Source: CAYRES01 sp964423425
Lineage (GTDB): Bacteria; Actinomycetota; Thermoleophilia; RBG-16-64-13
Direction: 5' to 3'
Assembly: GCA_964423425.1 (NCBI GenBank)
Contig: CAYRES010000004.1
Location: 124,001-188,000 of the forward strand
Length of the DNA stretch: 64,000 bases
A program made the translations under genes and the position numbers. The notes beneath the pieces were generated by a model, which worked only from the letters and a program-made list of their open reading frames with translations, made no database searches and had not been told where the DNA came from. Within the stretch, counting starts at the first letter, position 1; each line of letters starts with the position of its first letter. Below are positions 1 to 11,381 of the stretch, in pieces.

Positions 1-11
1 CCCGTGGGCGT

Positions 12-87
12 GGGGGTATAGCTCAGTTGGGAGAGCGCGACGCTGGCAGCGTTGAGGCCAGGGGTTCGAGTCCCCTTACCTCCACCA
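12..87 (+). tRNA. tRNA-Ala (anticodon GGC)
   Basis: The cloverleaf folds completely: acceptor stem 12-18/77-83, D stem 21-24/33-36, anticodon stem 38-42/50-54 and T stem 60-64/72-76 with a TTCGAGT loop. The anticodon at 45-47 is GGC. The third acceptor pair is G14-T81, the G3:U70 pair that marks alanine tRNAs. The discriminator is A84, and CCA is encoded at 85-87, unlike the two other tRNAs in the window. Confidence 0.97.
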
Positions 88-103
88 TACGCAAGACAGG
101 TGT

Positions 104-135
104 GCAGAAGGCCCGGCCCAAGCCGGGCCTTCTGC
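104..135 (+). terminator. Hairpin terminator after tRNA-Ala
   Basis: A perfect 14-bp stem (104-117 with 122-135) encloses a CCAA loop 16 bases after the tRNA. No T-tract follows, so it is a strong hairpin but not a textbook intrinsic terminator. Confidence 0.7.
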
Positions 136-178
136 GTCGCCATGGGGCAACCGCATCATGATGCCGGGGATGGCTGAG

Positions 179-184
179 TATACT
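179..184 (+). promoter_or_regulatory. Putative -10 element (TATACT)
   Basis: TATACT, preceded by TGAG, lies 8 bases before the GTG at 193. That spacing would place the transcription start on or next to the start codon, as in a leaderless gene. No good -35 is visible. Confidence 0.4.
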
Positions 185-192
185 GAGTTGCA

Positions 193-405
193 GTGGAGTC
201 ATGGCAGAAATACAAGGTGCTGCTCGCCATCGTTCTCGCCGTCTTGGTGATCGCTGCGGTGGTTGTCACCCTGGTGGTCACGGCGCTCGAGAGCGGTGAG
301 TCCCGGGGTGTCTCCGCGGTGGAGGTGGGGTGCTCCGGTAACGGCAACGTGTTCCTGGCAGTGTTGGGGGCGGTGGTCGGAGTCGGCCTCCCCAGGCGAG
401 TATAA
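193..405 (+). CDS. Putative small membrane protein (70 aa)
   Basis: This is a possible small gene between tRNA-Ala and uvrA. Residues 8-32 are an uninterrupted stretch of Leu, Val, Ala and Ile that could span the membrane, and residues 53-66 form a second hydrophobic patch. Third codon positions are mostly G or C, like the neighbours. There is no Shine-Dalgarno, but a TATACT -10 lies 8 bases upstream of the GTG, matching the leaderless spacing seen elsewhere in the window. Its TAA stop lies inside the TATAAT -10 of uvrA. I recognise no family. It could still be a chance reading frame. Confidence 0.4.
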   Translation: MESWQKYKVLLAIVLAVLVIAAVVVTLVVTALESGESRGVSAVEVGCSGNGNVFLAVLGAVVGVGLPRRV

Positions 406-406
406 T
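401..406 (+). promoter_or_regulatory. uvrA -10 element (TATAAT)
   Basis: A consensus TATAAT ends 7 bases before the uvrA GTG at 414. Transcription starting at the usual 6-8 bases after the -10 would begin at the start codon, giving a leaderless mRNA. No recognisable -35 hexamer and no LexA box are visible upstream. Confidence 0.6.
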
Positions 407-413
407 TCCAGTC

Positions 414-3271
<2,858 letters not shown>

Positions 3272-3275
<4 letters not shown>

Positions 3276-4201
3276 GCGGCGGCTCCGAAGGCATGGGCGG
3301 CCGCTGTGGCGGAGGGAGCGGTGGGATTGACTGCGGTGCGAGTGGTGCCCCCGAGGAAGCCACCGCCCCGCGAAGCCCAGGGTTGCAGCCGTCGCGGCGG
3401 GTGAGGGCGGTGCTCGTCGATGTGGAGGGCACCCTGAGGTACGGAGGCAAGCTACTCCCGGGGTGCGCACTGGCCCTCGATGAGTTGCGCGCCTCCGGCC
3501 GCCAACTCCGATTCCTCACCAACATCGACTCGAAGACGCCGGCGTCTATTGCTCGAAGTCTCACCGCTGCCGGTCTGGTGGTGGGCGAGGAGGAGGTGGT
3601 GACACCGGTGACGGCGCTCACACTCCTGCTCGAGTCCCGCCCCGATGTGCGGGTGTATGCACTGGTGTCGGCGGAGATTCACGGGTACCTGATAGCGTGT
3701 GGCCACGGATCTCGGCTCGCCAAGGAGGGGGAAGAGGCGGATGTGGTGGTCGTGGGTGACGCCCATGACAATCTCGACTATGAGAGCTTGAACTGCGCCT
3801 TCCGGCTCGTCATGGCCGGCGCTGAGCTGGTGGCGTTGCAGCGCCAAGGCTACTTCATGGGCGCCGATGGCTACCATCTCGACACGGGGGCCTTCGCGGC
3901 GGTGTTGGAATATGCGGCGGGGGCTGAGGCCTTGGTGCTCGGCAAACCTTCACCCTGTGTGTACGAGCTGGTGTTCAGGGGGCTGGGTCTAGATGCGGCC
4001 GACGTTGTCGCCGTGGGCGACGACGTCGGCATAGACGTGGCCGGAGCGAAAGGGGTGGGTGCACGGGCAGTGTTGGTGCGCACCGGCAAGTACTTGGAGC
4101 GTCGGCTTGCCGGGGCGCTCGCGCAGCCCGACGCCGTGCTCTCCTCGTTTGCCGATCTTCCCGGTTGGCTGGCCGAGCGGGAAGGAGACGGCTCTGGCTG
4201 A
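3272..4201 (+). CDS. HAD-superfamily hydrolase (HDHD2/NagD-like)
   Basis: This is a 309-residue HAD phosphatase of the type with a C2 cap. After a Gly/Ser-rich, probably disordered N-terminus (residues 1-42) comes motif I, VDVEGTL near residue 48, with Glu where most HADs have the second Asp. Motif II is the LTN near residue 84, and a lysine in LGKPS near residue 228 precedes motif III/IV VGDDVGIDVAGAK. The substrate is unknown; relatives act on sugar phosphates, phospholysine or pyrophosphate. The GTG start overlaps the uvrA stop, so the two are translationally coupled. The first 40 residues may not be needed, and an internal start is possible. Confidence 0.8.
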
Positions 4202-4205
4202 AGAG

Positions 4206-5519
4206 GTGCGCTTCGTGGAGAGTGGGGCCCCGGTGGAGCGGGCCTTCCTCGTGACCGTCGATACCGGCGGCGATCAGGGGTGGACGGCCGAGGAGTCTCT
4301 GGCCGAGCTCGGCGCCTTGGCCGAGACTGCGGGTGCGGTGGTGGTGGGCAGCTTGGTCCAGAAGCGGGAGCTTGTGCACCCCAACTACTACGTGGGCAAG
4401 GGCAAGGCCGACGAGTTGGCCGCCACAAAGCCGGCTCTCGATTTCGGCCTGCTGATAGCGGATGATGAGTTGTCACCCAAGCAACAGAGAGCACTGGAAG
4501 AATTGCTCGACGTGAAGGTGCTCGACCGGACGGGCCTCATTCTCGACATCTTCGCCCAGCGGGCCCGTACACACGAGGGCAGGATCCAGGTGGAGTTGGC
4601 CCAGCTCGAATACCAGCTGCCCCGGCTCACACGCCTGTGGACTCACCTCTCCCGTACGGGCGGTGGCATCGGCACCCGGGGGCCGGGTGAAACTCAGCTC
4701 GAGACCGACCGTCGCGTCATTCGCAAGCGCATCAAGACCATGAAGCAAAAGGTGAGCGAAGTGAGGCTGCGGCGTGAGACGGCCGCCCGCGGCCGTGAGC
4801 GCCGCAGCCTCCCAAGTATGGCCATTGTGGGCTACACCAACGCCGGTAAGTCCACGCTTCTCAATGCTTTGGTCGGCAACGAGGTCGCTTACGCTGAAGA
4901 CCAGCTCTTCGCCACTCTCGACCCCACCATCCGCAAGGTGAGCCTGGGGGGAGGGCAGGTCATCATCGCGAGCGACACCGTTGGATTCATCCACAAGCTC
5001 CCACATCAGCTGGTCGACGCCTTCCGGGCAACCCTCGAACAAGTCACGAGGTCCGATCTGTTGCTCATCGTGGTCGACGTGGCCGACCCTCACGCCGAAG
5101 AGCATCTCAACACGGTCCAAGTGGTGCTCGACGAGTTGGGTGCGGGTGATCTGCCTCGCGTGGTGGCTTTGAACAAGTCCGACGTGGTGCGGGCCCGCGG
5201 TGAGAGGGTGACGCCGCCGTGGAGGGTGAGACACGGGGTTACGGTGTCCGCCCGCACGGGTGAGGGGCTTGACGACCTGCGGGAGCGCATCGCGTCCGTG
5301 CTCGCCGAGTTGTGGGTGGATGTCGATCTGAGGGTGCCCTACTCAGCGGGTGAACTCATGTCACGCGTGCGGGAGCGGGGATCGGTCGATCTCGAGTACG
5401 GGGGCGACGACGTCCGTGTGGTGGGCAGGGTGGCGCCAAGTCTTGCCGGAGAATTGGCGGCCGAGGCCGAGGGCTGGTCACGCGCGCTCCGCCAGCGCGA
5501 CCGTGAAGGCGATGCCTGA
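4206..5519 (+). CDS. hflX: Ribosome-associated GTPase HflX
   Basis: HflX is an Obg-related GTPase that binds 50S subunits and splits stalled ribosomes under stress. The N-terminal HflX domain includes the conserved NYYVGKGKADEL and the GGGIGTRGPGETQLE linker. The G domain has G1 GYTNAGKST, G3 DTVGF, G4 NKSD and G5 SAR. The start is uncertain. GTG 4206 is used here, but a good Shine-Dalgarno (GAAGGAG, 4181-4187) is spaced ideally for an in-frame CTG at 4194, which would add four residues and overlap the upstream stop. The gene runs convergently towards the M42 peptidase gene. Confidence 0.93.
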   Translation: MRFVESGAPVERAFLVTVDTGGDQGWTAEESLAELGALAETAGAVVVGSLVQKRELVHPNYYVGKGKADELAATKPALDFGLLIADDELSPKQQRALEELLDVKVLDRTGLILDIFAQRARTHEGRIQVELAQLEYQLPRLTRLWTHLSRTGGGIGTRGPGETQLETDRRVIRKRIKTMKQKVSEVRLRRETAARGRERRSLPSMAIVGYTNAGKSTLLNALVGNEVAYAEDQLFATLDPTIRKVSLGGGQVIIASDTVGFIHKLPHQLVDAFRATLEQVTRSDLLLIVVDVADPHAEEHLNTVQVVLDELGAGDLPRVVALNKSDVVRARGERVTPPWRVRHGVTVSARTGEGLDDLRERIASVLAELWVDVDLRVPYSAGELMSRVRERGSVDLEYGGDDVRVVGRVAPSLAGELAAEAEGWSRALRQRDREGDA

Positions 5520-5665
5520 GCGGGTCGGACGGCTCGGCCGGCGCCGGAGCGCGAGAATCCGGTGCGGGCCGACAAACCACGCGGCCCGGCTCTACCGCGC
5601 CCAGCCCCGACATATGCGGGCTTCAGGTGGCGGTAGCGAGGGCGGCCCTCCCGCGCCTATTTTTT
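5520..5665 (+). terminator. Intergenic region with weak terminator for hflX
   Basis: The 137-base space between convergent genes holds no convincing ORF. Near its end a short AGGG/CCCT hairpin (about 5638-5650) is followed by a T6 run at 5660-5665. This could end hflX transcription. The T-run also encodes the Lys-Lys C-terminus of the opposing gene. Confidence 0.35.
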
Positions 5666-6718
5666 GAACAAGGTCTGAGCCGACCGCACGGCCTCGGCCA
5701 AGAGCTCCGCTCCCCAGGTGAGGTCGGAGAGCGAGAGCACCTCGATGGGCGAGTGGATGTACCGGGTGGGTACGCTTATCACCCCAGAGGGGATGCCGGC
5801 CTTGGTCAGGTGCACGGCGGTGGCGTCGGTGGTGCCGCCGCTCGCCACGTCCAACTGGTAGGGGAGGGAGCGTCGCTCGGCGGCCTCGCGCAGCCAGGCG
5901 ATCACGTTGTCGGGCACGATCACACCCCGACCGTCGGCGTCGACGATGGTAATGGATGGGCCTGCTCCGAGCTTGAGGTGCCGCTGCTCCTTGGTGACCC
6001 CGGGGTGGTCGCCGGGTATGGTGACTTCCGAGATGAGGGCCACGTCGGGGTCGAGATCGAAGGCGCTTGTACGGGCCCCCTTGAGGCCCACCTCTTCCTG
6101 CACCGTGCCCACCGCTTGGATGGTCGCGGCCACCTCTTCGCCGGCGAGGAGTTCGAGGGCGGCCACCATCATCACCACTCCGGCGCGGTCGTCGAAGGAC
6201 TTGCCCGTGACGAGATCGTTCCCGAGGGGAGCCACCTTGCGGTCGATGGTGATGACCGAGCCTATCTCCACACCGAGCGCGGCGGCGTCATCGGCGTCCC
6301 GGGCCCCCACATCGATGAACATGTCCTTGATCTTCACGGGCTTCTTGCGTTCCTCCTCATCCATGATGTGTGGTGGTTTGGAACCGACCACGCCGTAGAG
6401 GGGGCCTTTCGTGCCGTGTACCACCACCCGCTGGCCTAGGAGCACCTGATCGTACCAGCCGCCGAGAGGAATGAAGCGCAGGAAGCCCTGCTCGTCGATG
6501 TACTTGGCCATGAGGCCTATCTCGTCCATGTGGGCGGCGATCATGACCTTCGGTCCGGTACCCCGGCGTACGCCGACGACGTTGCCGAAGTTGTCGACCC
6601 GTACCTCATCGGTGACCTTGGCGAGTTCGTGTGCCACGAGGTCACGTATCGCGCCCTCGCGCCCCGATACCCCTGATGCTTCCGAGAAGGTCGTGAGCAG
6701 TTGCGTGATGTCGGCCAT
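5657..6718 (-). CDS. M42 family metallo-aminopeptidase
   Basis: This is a 353-residue peptidase of the M42 (TET aminopeptidase/cellulase M) family, expected to form large cytosolic complexes that trim peptides with two Zn or Co ions. The metal-site motifs are in order: AAHMDEIG (first His), SFDDRAG (bridging Asp), TVQEEVGLKG (catalytic Glu and ligand) and an IHSPIE His near the C-terminus. The start MADITQ is preceded by GAAAGGGA. It is transcribed alone against its neighbours. The exact peptide specificity cannot be read from sequence; an endoglucanase role, sometimes annotated for relatives, is unlikely. Confidence 0.9.
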   Translation of the reverse strand: MADITQLLTTFSEASGVSGREGAIRDLVAHELAKVTDEVRVDNFGNVVGVRRGTGPKVMIAAHMDEIGLMAKYIDEQGFLRFIPLGGWYDQVLLGQRVVVHGTKGPLYGVVGSKPPHIMDEEERKKPVKIKDMFIDVGARDADDAAALGVEIGSVITIDRKVAPLGNDLVTGKSFDDRAGVVMMVAALELLAGEEVAATIQAVGTVQEEVGLKGARTSAFDLDPDVALISEVTIPGDHPGVTKEQRHLKLGAGPSITIVDADGRGVIVPDNVIAWLREAAERRSLPYQLDVASGGTTDATAVHLTKAGIPSGVISVPTRYIHSPIEVLSLSDLTWGAELLAEAVRSAQTLFKK

Positions 6719-6906
6719 GCGTATCCCTTTCCGCTGCACGTGAGTCGCGCGCTCTCCCCGTGCGTCTTGTGTGGCAGGTGCTTCGCCTCCGCCCGGCTGC
6801 ACCAGAGTCGGTCTGTGCCGGTGATGACTGCACCACGAAAAGAAAGCATAGCACCCGGGTACCTGGGCCGGGCGGGTGGCGAAGACAACCGGCCGGGGCT
6901 CCTGAG

Positions 6907-7008
6907 TATAATCGAGGTTGGTCCTTGTGGTGGGGCCGGCCCATCCCGGTAGACACCCCTGTGACCCGGAAGGTAATGCCGAACCACGGCAAGCAAGGAG
7001 GTTCTCTC
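6907..7008 (+). promoter_or_regulatory. fabI promoter and about 90-nt leader
   Basis: TATAAT at 6907-6912, preceded by TGAG, gives a start near 6919 and a leader of about 90 bases. The leader can pair CCTTGTGGT (about 6922-6930) with ACCAC...AAGG just before the start codon, sequestering AAGGAGG at 6995-7001. I could not match it to a riboswitch class or to SRP RNA. Confidence 0.45.
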
Positions 7009-7806
7009 ATGGCGGGTGTGCTCGCCGGACGAAGAGGGGTCGTTCTGGGGGTTGCGAACGAGCGCAGTCTGGCCTGGGGCATCGCCCAGGCGGCGGCCCG
7101 GGAAGGGGCCGAACTCGCCTTCACCTTCGGTGCTCCGGTGCTCGAGAAGAGAGTGAGGCCGCTTGCCGCCCAGGCTGGGTCACAGCTGGTGTTTCCCTGC
7201 GACGTGCAGGACGATGTTCAAATCGACGATGTGTTCGCCGCTATCCAGGAGGAGTGGGGCGGCCTCGACTTCGTGGTCCACGCCGTCGCGTTCGCCGATC
7301 GCGAGGAGTTGCGCGGTGAGTTCTTGGAGACCTCCCGGGAGGGTTTCCGGTTGGCCATGGAAGTGTCGGCCTACTCCCTGGTGGCGGTGGCGCGTCGGGC
7401 GGTCCCGCTCATCAAGGAAGGGGGCAGCCTGCTCACCTTGTCGTACCTGGGGGCGGAACGCACCGTGCCCCACTACAACGTCATGGGTGTGGCCAAAGCC
7501 GCCCTGGAGGCGAGCGTGAGATACCTGGCGGCTGACGTGGGCCCGCGCGGCGTCAGGGTCAACGGCATCTCGGCCGGCCCGGTGCGCACGTTGGCGGCCG
7601 CCGGGGTAGGGGGGTTCCACGCGGTTCTCGACTGGTATGCTGCCGCCGCGCCGTTGAGGAGGGCGACCACCCAACAGGAGGTGGGCGACGCCGCGCTGCT
7701 CTTACTCTCCGACTGGGGGAGGGGCATCACCGGGGAGATCCTACATGTGGACTCGGGGTACCACTCAGTGGGTGTTCCTCCCACGATCGGGGATACGGTT
7801 GGCTGA
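7009..7806 (+). CDS. fabI: Enoyl-[acyl-carrier-protein] reductase FabI
   Basis: FabI performs the last step of each fatty-acid elongation round, reducing trans-2-enoyl-ACP with NAD(P)H. The 265-residue protein is an SDR with the FabI-type cofactor motif GVANERSLAWGIA. The catalytic pair is present: SYLGAE, then Tyr and Lys in HYNVMGVAK (Tyr-x6-Lys). The C-terminal GEILHVDSGYH closes the Rossmann fold. The ATG start has AAGGAGG 7 bases upstream. uvrC overlaps its last 8 bases, an unusual pairing of lipid and repair genes that probably reflects compact packing only. Confidence 0.94.
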   Translation: MAGVLAGRRGVVLGVANERSLAWGIAQAAAREGAELAFTFGAPVLEKRVRPLAAQAGSQLVFPCDVQDDVQIDDVFAAIQEEWGGLDFVVHAVAFADREELRGEFLETSREGFRLAMEVSAYSLVAVARRAVPLIKEGGSLLTLSYLGAERTVPHYNVMGVAKAALEASVRYLAADVGPRGVRVNGISAGPVRTLAAAGVGGFHAVLDWYAAAAPLRRATTQQEVGDAALLLLSDWGRGITGEILHVDSGYHSVGVPPTIGDTVG

Positions 7807-9739
7807 CGGTCCCTCTCCCGGCAAGAACGGCGCGGTTGCGGATACCGTGCGGAGTGCGCCCGATCTTCCCGGCGCCTATCTGTTCCGTGATTCCCGGGGA
7901 GACGTGCTCTACGTGGGCAAAGCCCTGTCCCTGCGCAGGCGACTGAGTGGGTACCTCCCTGCGCTCGAGCAGCGCGACAGCGGACGTGTCTCTCCGGCGA
8001 AGGTGAGGGAGATGGCGGGGAAGGCTCGTTCCCTGGAGTGGATTGTCACCTCGTCGGAGGTGGAGGCGCTTCTTCTCGAGCACAACCTCATCAAGCAGCA
8101 TCTCCCTCCCTACAACATTCGCCTGCGTGACGACAAGTCCTACCCCTATATCGCACTCACCATGTCTGAGGAGTATCCGCGGGTTGTGTTCACCCGGCAG
8201 CCGCACCGGCGCGGCGATCGATACTTCGGGCCCTACGCCTCTGCGGCCAAGGTGCGCGAGACACTCGATACACTCAGCCGTATCTTCCCCTTCCGGAGGT
8301 GCCGGGGAGTCCGCCCGGGAAGGCGGAGCGGCTCACCCTGCCTTCAGTATCACATCAAGAGATGTCTGGCTCCTTGTGTAGGCGGTACGAGCCCGGATGA
8401 GTACCGGCAGGTGGTTGAGCAGGTGGCCGAGTTCCTTGGTGGACGGGGAGCGCATCTTCTGCGGCGGTTCGAGGCGCAGATGACGGAGGCCTCAGCGGGT
8501 CACGATTTCGAGCGAGCCGCTCTCTACCGGGACCGGTTGACGGCCCTGCGTCACGTTCTCGAGCGGCAGCAGGCCAAGACCTTCTCCTTGGGCACGGTCG
8601 ACGTGATAGGTTTCGCCCGCGATGAGCGCAGCGCCAATGCGCAGGTCTTCCTCACGCGCGACGGGCTGCTCACCGATCGGCGCAGCTTCACCCTCGAGGG
8701 CGTGGAGGGAACGGCCGACCAAGAGGTCTTCGAGCGCTTCTTCGGTGAATACTACGGTGCCGCCCTTTTCGTACCGCCCGAGATCGTGGTGCCTCCGAGC
8801 GTAGAGGGTCTCGAGGCCTTGGGCGGGTTTCTGGAAGGACTGCGGGGACAGAAGGCCGTCATACGCCACGCTGAGCGGGGGGACAAGCGACGCCTGCAGC
8901 AGCTTGCCGAGAAGAACGCGGCGCTTGCCCTGGAACAGGCGCGTCACGCGGGCGAGGGTGCCTCGGCGCGACGCCTGGCGGCGCTCGAGCGGATGCGTGA
9001 GGTGCTTGACCTTCCCCGTCTCCCTCTGCGTATCGAGGGGTACGATGTGTCCAACCTGGCGGGTGAGCACGTGGTGGCGTCGATGGTGGTCTTCGAGGGG
9101 GGCGTCCCGCACTCGTCCGACTACCGCCGTTTCGCCATCCGGGGTTTCAAAGGGCAGGACGACACCGCCGCCATGCGTGAAGCGCTTTCGAGGAGGCTGC
9201 GGCGCGAAGCGGATTCGCTCGGTGACCCCTCACAGGAGCCCGGCGCCATGGCATCTTCCGGCCCGAGCTCTGGCCCGGCGTATGATCCGTCGTTCGAGGC
9301 GGTCCCCGATGTGATCCTGGTCGACGGTGGTCTGCCCCAAATGGGGGTGGCTGCGGCCGTGCTGGCCGAGTTGGATCTCTCGCACACCATCGCACTCGTA
9401 GCCCTCGCCAAGCGGGAGGAGGTGCTCTACCTGCCCGGGCGTGTGTCTCCGCTTCGCTTGGAGCGCGACGACCCGGCGTTGTTGTTGCTGCAGCACGTAC
9501 GTGATGAGGCCCACCGCTTCGCGCTCGGCTTTCACCGGGCACGGCGGCGGGTGGCGGCGACGGAGTCGTTTCTCGACGGTCTCCCGGGGGTAGGTGACAA
9601 GAGAAAGAGGGCACTACTCACACACTTCGGCAGCCCCGATGCCTTCCTGCGGGCGTCTCGCGAGGAACTTGAAGCAGTGCCCGGACTGCCCGGCAAGGTG
9701 GCACGGGACATCTACAACTACGTCCACAAGACCGGATGA
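7799..9739 (+). CDS. uvrC: UvrABC excinuclease subunit C
   Basis: UvrC makes both incisions around a lesion held by UvrB. The 646 residues show the GIY-YIG nuclease at the N-terminus (GAYLF...VLYVGKA), a Cys-containing segment (CLQYHIKRCLAPC), the UvrB-binding UVR helix pair (DFERAALYRDRLTAL), the RNase H-like domain (EGYDVSNLAGEH, DVILVDGG) and a helix-hairpin-helix tail (LPGVGDKRKRALL). A TTG start at 7799 is chosen because GGGGA lies 7 bases upstream and it couples to the fabI stop; the longer frame upstream lacks family similarity. Residues about 485-500 (Ser/Gly/Pro-rich) look like a small insertion. Confidence 0.96.
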   Translation: MADGPSPGKNGAVADTVRSAPDLPGAYLFRDSRGDVLYVGKALSLRRRLSGYLPALEQRDSGRVSPAKVREMAGKARSLEWIVTSSEVEALLLEHNLIKQHLPPYNIRLRDDKSYPYIALTMSEEYPRVVFTRQPHRRGDRYFGPYASAAKVRETLDTLSRIFPFRRCRGVRPGRRSGSPCLQYHIKRCLAPCVGGTSPDEYRQVVEQVAEFLGGRGAHLLRRFEAQMTEASAGHDFERAALYRDRLTALRHVLERQQAKTFSLGTVDVIGFARDERSANAQVFLTRDGLLTDRRSFTLEGVEGTADQEVFERFFGEYYGAALFVPPEIVVPPSVEGLEALGGFLEGLRGQKAVIRHAERGDKRRLQQLAEKNAALALEQARHAGEGASARRLAALERMREVLDLPRLPLRIEGYDVSNLAGEHVVASMVVFEGGVPHSSDYRRFAIRGFKGQDDTAAMREALSRRLRREADSLGDPSQEPGAMASSGPSSGPAYDPSFEAVPDVILVDGGLPQMGVAAAVLAELDLSHTIALVALAKREEVLYLPGRVSPLRLERDDPALLLLQHVRDEAHRFALGFHRARRRVAATESFLDGLPGVGDKRKRALLTHFGSPDAFLRASREELEAVPGLPGKVARDIYNYVHKTG

Positions 9740-10416
9740 GAGTTTCATCTGCGATAACGCACGAGAGCGGGGGGAGGAGTGGCGTGACGAGGCCAGAGGC
9801 AGAGTCGAAGCCTGCCGCCGGGGCGGAGACCGCCCCCGGCGGGGCTGTGAACGTGCGGGTGAGTAGGAGGGCTTTGCACCGTGCTCCAGATACCGCCGGC
9901 CCCCTTCCCGCCTCGGCCGAGTACACGACCCCGTGGGGAACCGGGCGCGTCATCTCCTGGGAGGGCCGGCCGGTGGCGGTCGAGCTACCCGGCCGGGCGA
10001 GGGACGTCGGGGCCGGAGAGGCCGGCCGGCACAGCCCTGCGGTCGGCGACATCGAGGTGGCGGTTCTGTGGGCCTCCCGGCTGAGCGGCTTCTTCGCCGG
10101 CCGAGGACCTGCATGGAGTGCGGAGGACATCGACGTTGCCTCGTGGCTCGGCCAACCACCCGGCAGCTTCACCGTGCAGGTGTACGAGGTGCTCACGCGC
10201 GTCCCCGCCGGGACGGTGCTGTCGTACGGCGAGCTGGCTTGTCGTGCCGGCCGGCCGCGAGCGGCGAGGGCGGTGGGCACGGCGATGGCGCGCAACCCTC
10301 TTCCACTTCTCGTACCCTGTCACCGGGTGGTACGCAGTGACGGCGACATTGGTGCATACGGGGGCGGCCGTCTGCTGAAGGAGAGGCTCCTCCGCTTCGA
10401 GGGGGCGCTCCCGTGA
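9736..10416 (+). CDS. ogt: Methylated-DNA--protein-cysteine methyltransferase
   Basis: This suicide enzyme removes alkyl groups from O6-alkylguanine onto its own cysteine. The active-site motif PCHRVV is present near residue 195, followed by GAYGGG. The preceding helix-turn-helix region (SFTVQVYEVLTRVPAGTVLSYG, written here in parts: residues about 140-160) is the standard DNA-binding part. The first 40 residues are low-complexity and the N-terminal domain is diverged. ATG 9736 overlaps the uvrC stop and its own stop overlaps the rapZ start, so two repair genes and rapZ are translationally linked. Confidence 0.9.
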   Translation: MRVSSAITHESGGRSGVTRPEAESKPAAGAETAPGGAVNVRVSRRALHRAPDTAGPLPASAEYTTPWGTGRVISWEGRPVAVELPGRARDVGAGEAGRHSPAVGDIEVAVLWASRLSGFFAGRGPAWSAEDIDVASWLGQPPGSFTVQVYEVLTRVPAGTVLSYGELACRAGRPRAARAVGTAMARNPLPLLVPCHRVVRSDGDIGAYGGGRLLKERLLRFEGALP

Positions 10417-11378
10417 GTGACGGCGGCTGCACACCGACGGCAGGTGAGGGGCAGGGGCAGCCCGGGGGCGACTCCACCAAGCGGAGCCTTCAGGCCACCA
10501 TCATCACCGGCATGTCCGGTGCCGGCAAATCCACCGCCATGGCCACCTTCGAAGACGCCGGTTACTTCTGCGTCGACAACATGCCGCCCCAGATGCTTGC
10601 GAAGATGGCCGAGTTGTTTCTCCTGCCCGGCAGCCGCGTGGACAAGGTGGCGCTGGTGTTCGATTCACGCGGGGGGGCGTATTTCGATCACCTCGAGGAG
10701 GCGCTCTCTGATCTGGAGAAGTGGGACATCCCCTGGCGCATACTCTTCCTGGAGGCCTCGGAGGCGGCTCTGGTGGCCCGCTACCAGTCCACCCGTCGTT
10801 GCCATCCACTAGCCCCCGAAGGCGGTATTCCCGAGGGCATCGGCCGAGAGAGGGAGTTGCTGGGAACCATCCGTGACCGCGCCGATGTTGTCATCGACAC
10901 CACCGACCTCAACCTGCACCAACTCCGACGCCGCATTCAAGAGACCATGATGGCGGGCGAGCTTGAGAACCAGTTGCTCCTGTCGTTCCTCTCGTTCGGC
11001 TTCAAGTATGGGATTCCCAAGGAAGCCGACATGGTGTTCGATGTCCGCTTCCTGCCCAACCCCTACTGGCAGGAGGATCTGAAGGATCTGAGCGGCCGCG
11101 ATGAGCCGGTGAGCCGGTACGTGTTGGGACGGCGGGGATGCAAGGAATTCATGGAGCGGGTCTCTGCGCTGGTGCGATTCCTGGCGCCCCTGTTCCTCAC
11201 CGAGAACAAGACCCAGCTGGTGGTCGCCCTGGGATGCACCGGAGGCCGGCATCGCTCGGTGACCATAGCCGAGTCCCTGGCCGGCGAGTTCCGTAAGGAA
11301 GCCGACGTGGTGACGAACGTGCGCCACCGTGACGTGGAGAAAGGGGGTTCGGACGGTGCCGATACGGGCCCGCGTTGA
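10413..11378 (+). CDS. rapZ: RNase adapter RapZ / YvcJ-type nucleotide-binding protein
   Basis: RapZ/YvcJ proteins bind nucleotides and, in enterobacteria, small RNAs controlling amino-sugar synthesis; in Gram-positives they bind GTP and affect competence. The 321-residue protein has Walker A GMSGAGKST, FCVDNMPP, a Walker B-like VFDSRGG and the conserved C-terminal CTGGRHRSV near residue 272. The first 25 residues are a variable extension. It is followed 3 bases later by whiA. The usual Gram-positive middle gene yvcK (gluconeogenesis factor) is missing here. Confidence 0.95.
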   Translation: MSDGGCTPTAGEGQGQPGGDSTKRSLQATIITGMSGAGKSTAMATFEDAGYFCVDNMPPQMLAKMAELFLLPGSRVDKVALVFDSRGGAYFDHLEEALSDLEKWDIPWRILFLEASEAALVARYQSTRRCHPLAPEGGIPEGIGRERELLGTIRDRADVVIDTTDLNLHQLRRRIQETMMAGELENQLLLSFLSFGFKYGIPKEADMVFDVRFLPNPYWQEDLKDLSGRDEPVSRYVLGRRGCKEFMERVSALVRFLAPLFLTENKTQLVVALGCTGGRHRSVTIAESLAGEFRKEADVVTNVRHRDVEKGGSDGADTGPR

Positions 11379-11381
11379 CAC

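Noticed and set aside
6913..7008. SRP RNA or TPP-like riboswitch in the fabI leader
   Set aside because: A CCCGGAAGG stretch resembles SRP domain IV and GGTAATGCC resembles part of a TPP aptamer. The required partner segments are absent, and the stem next to GGAA does not pair as in SRP RNA.
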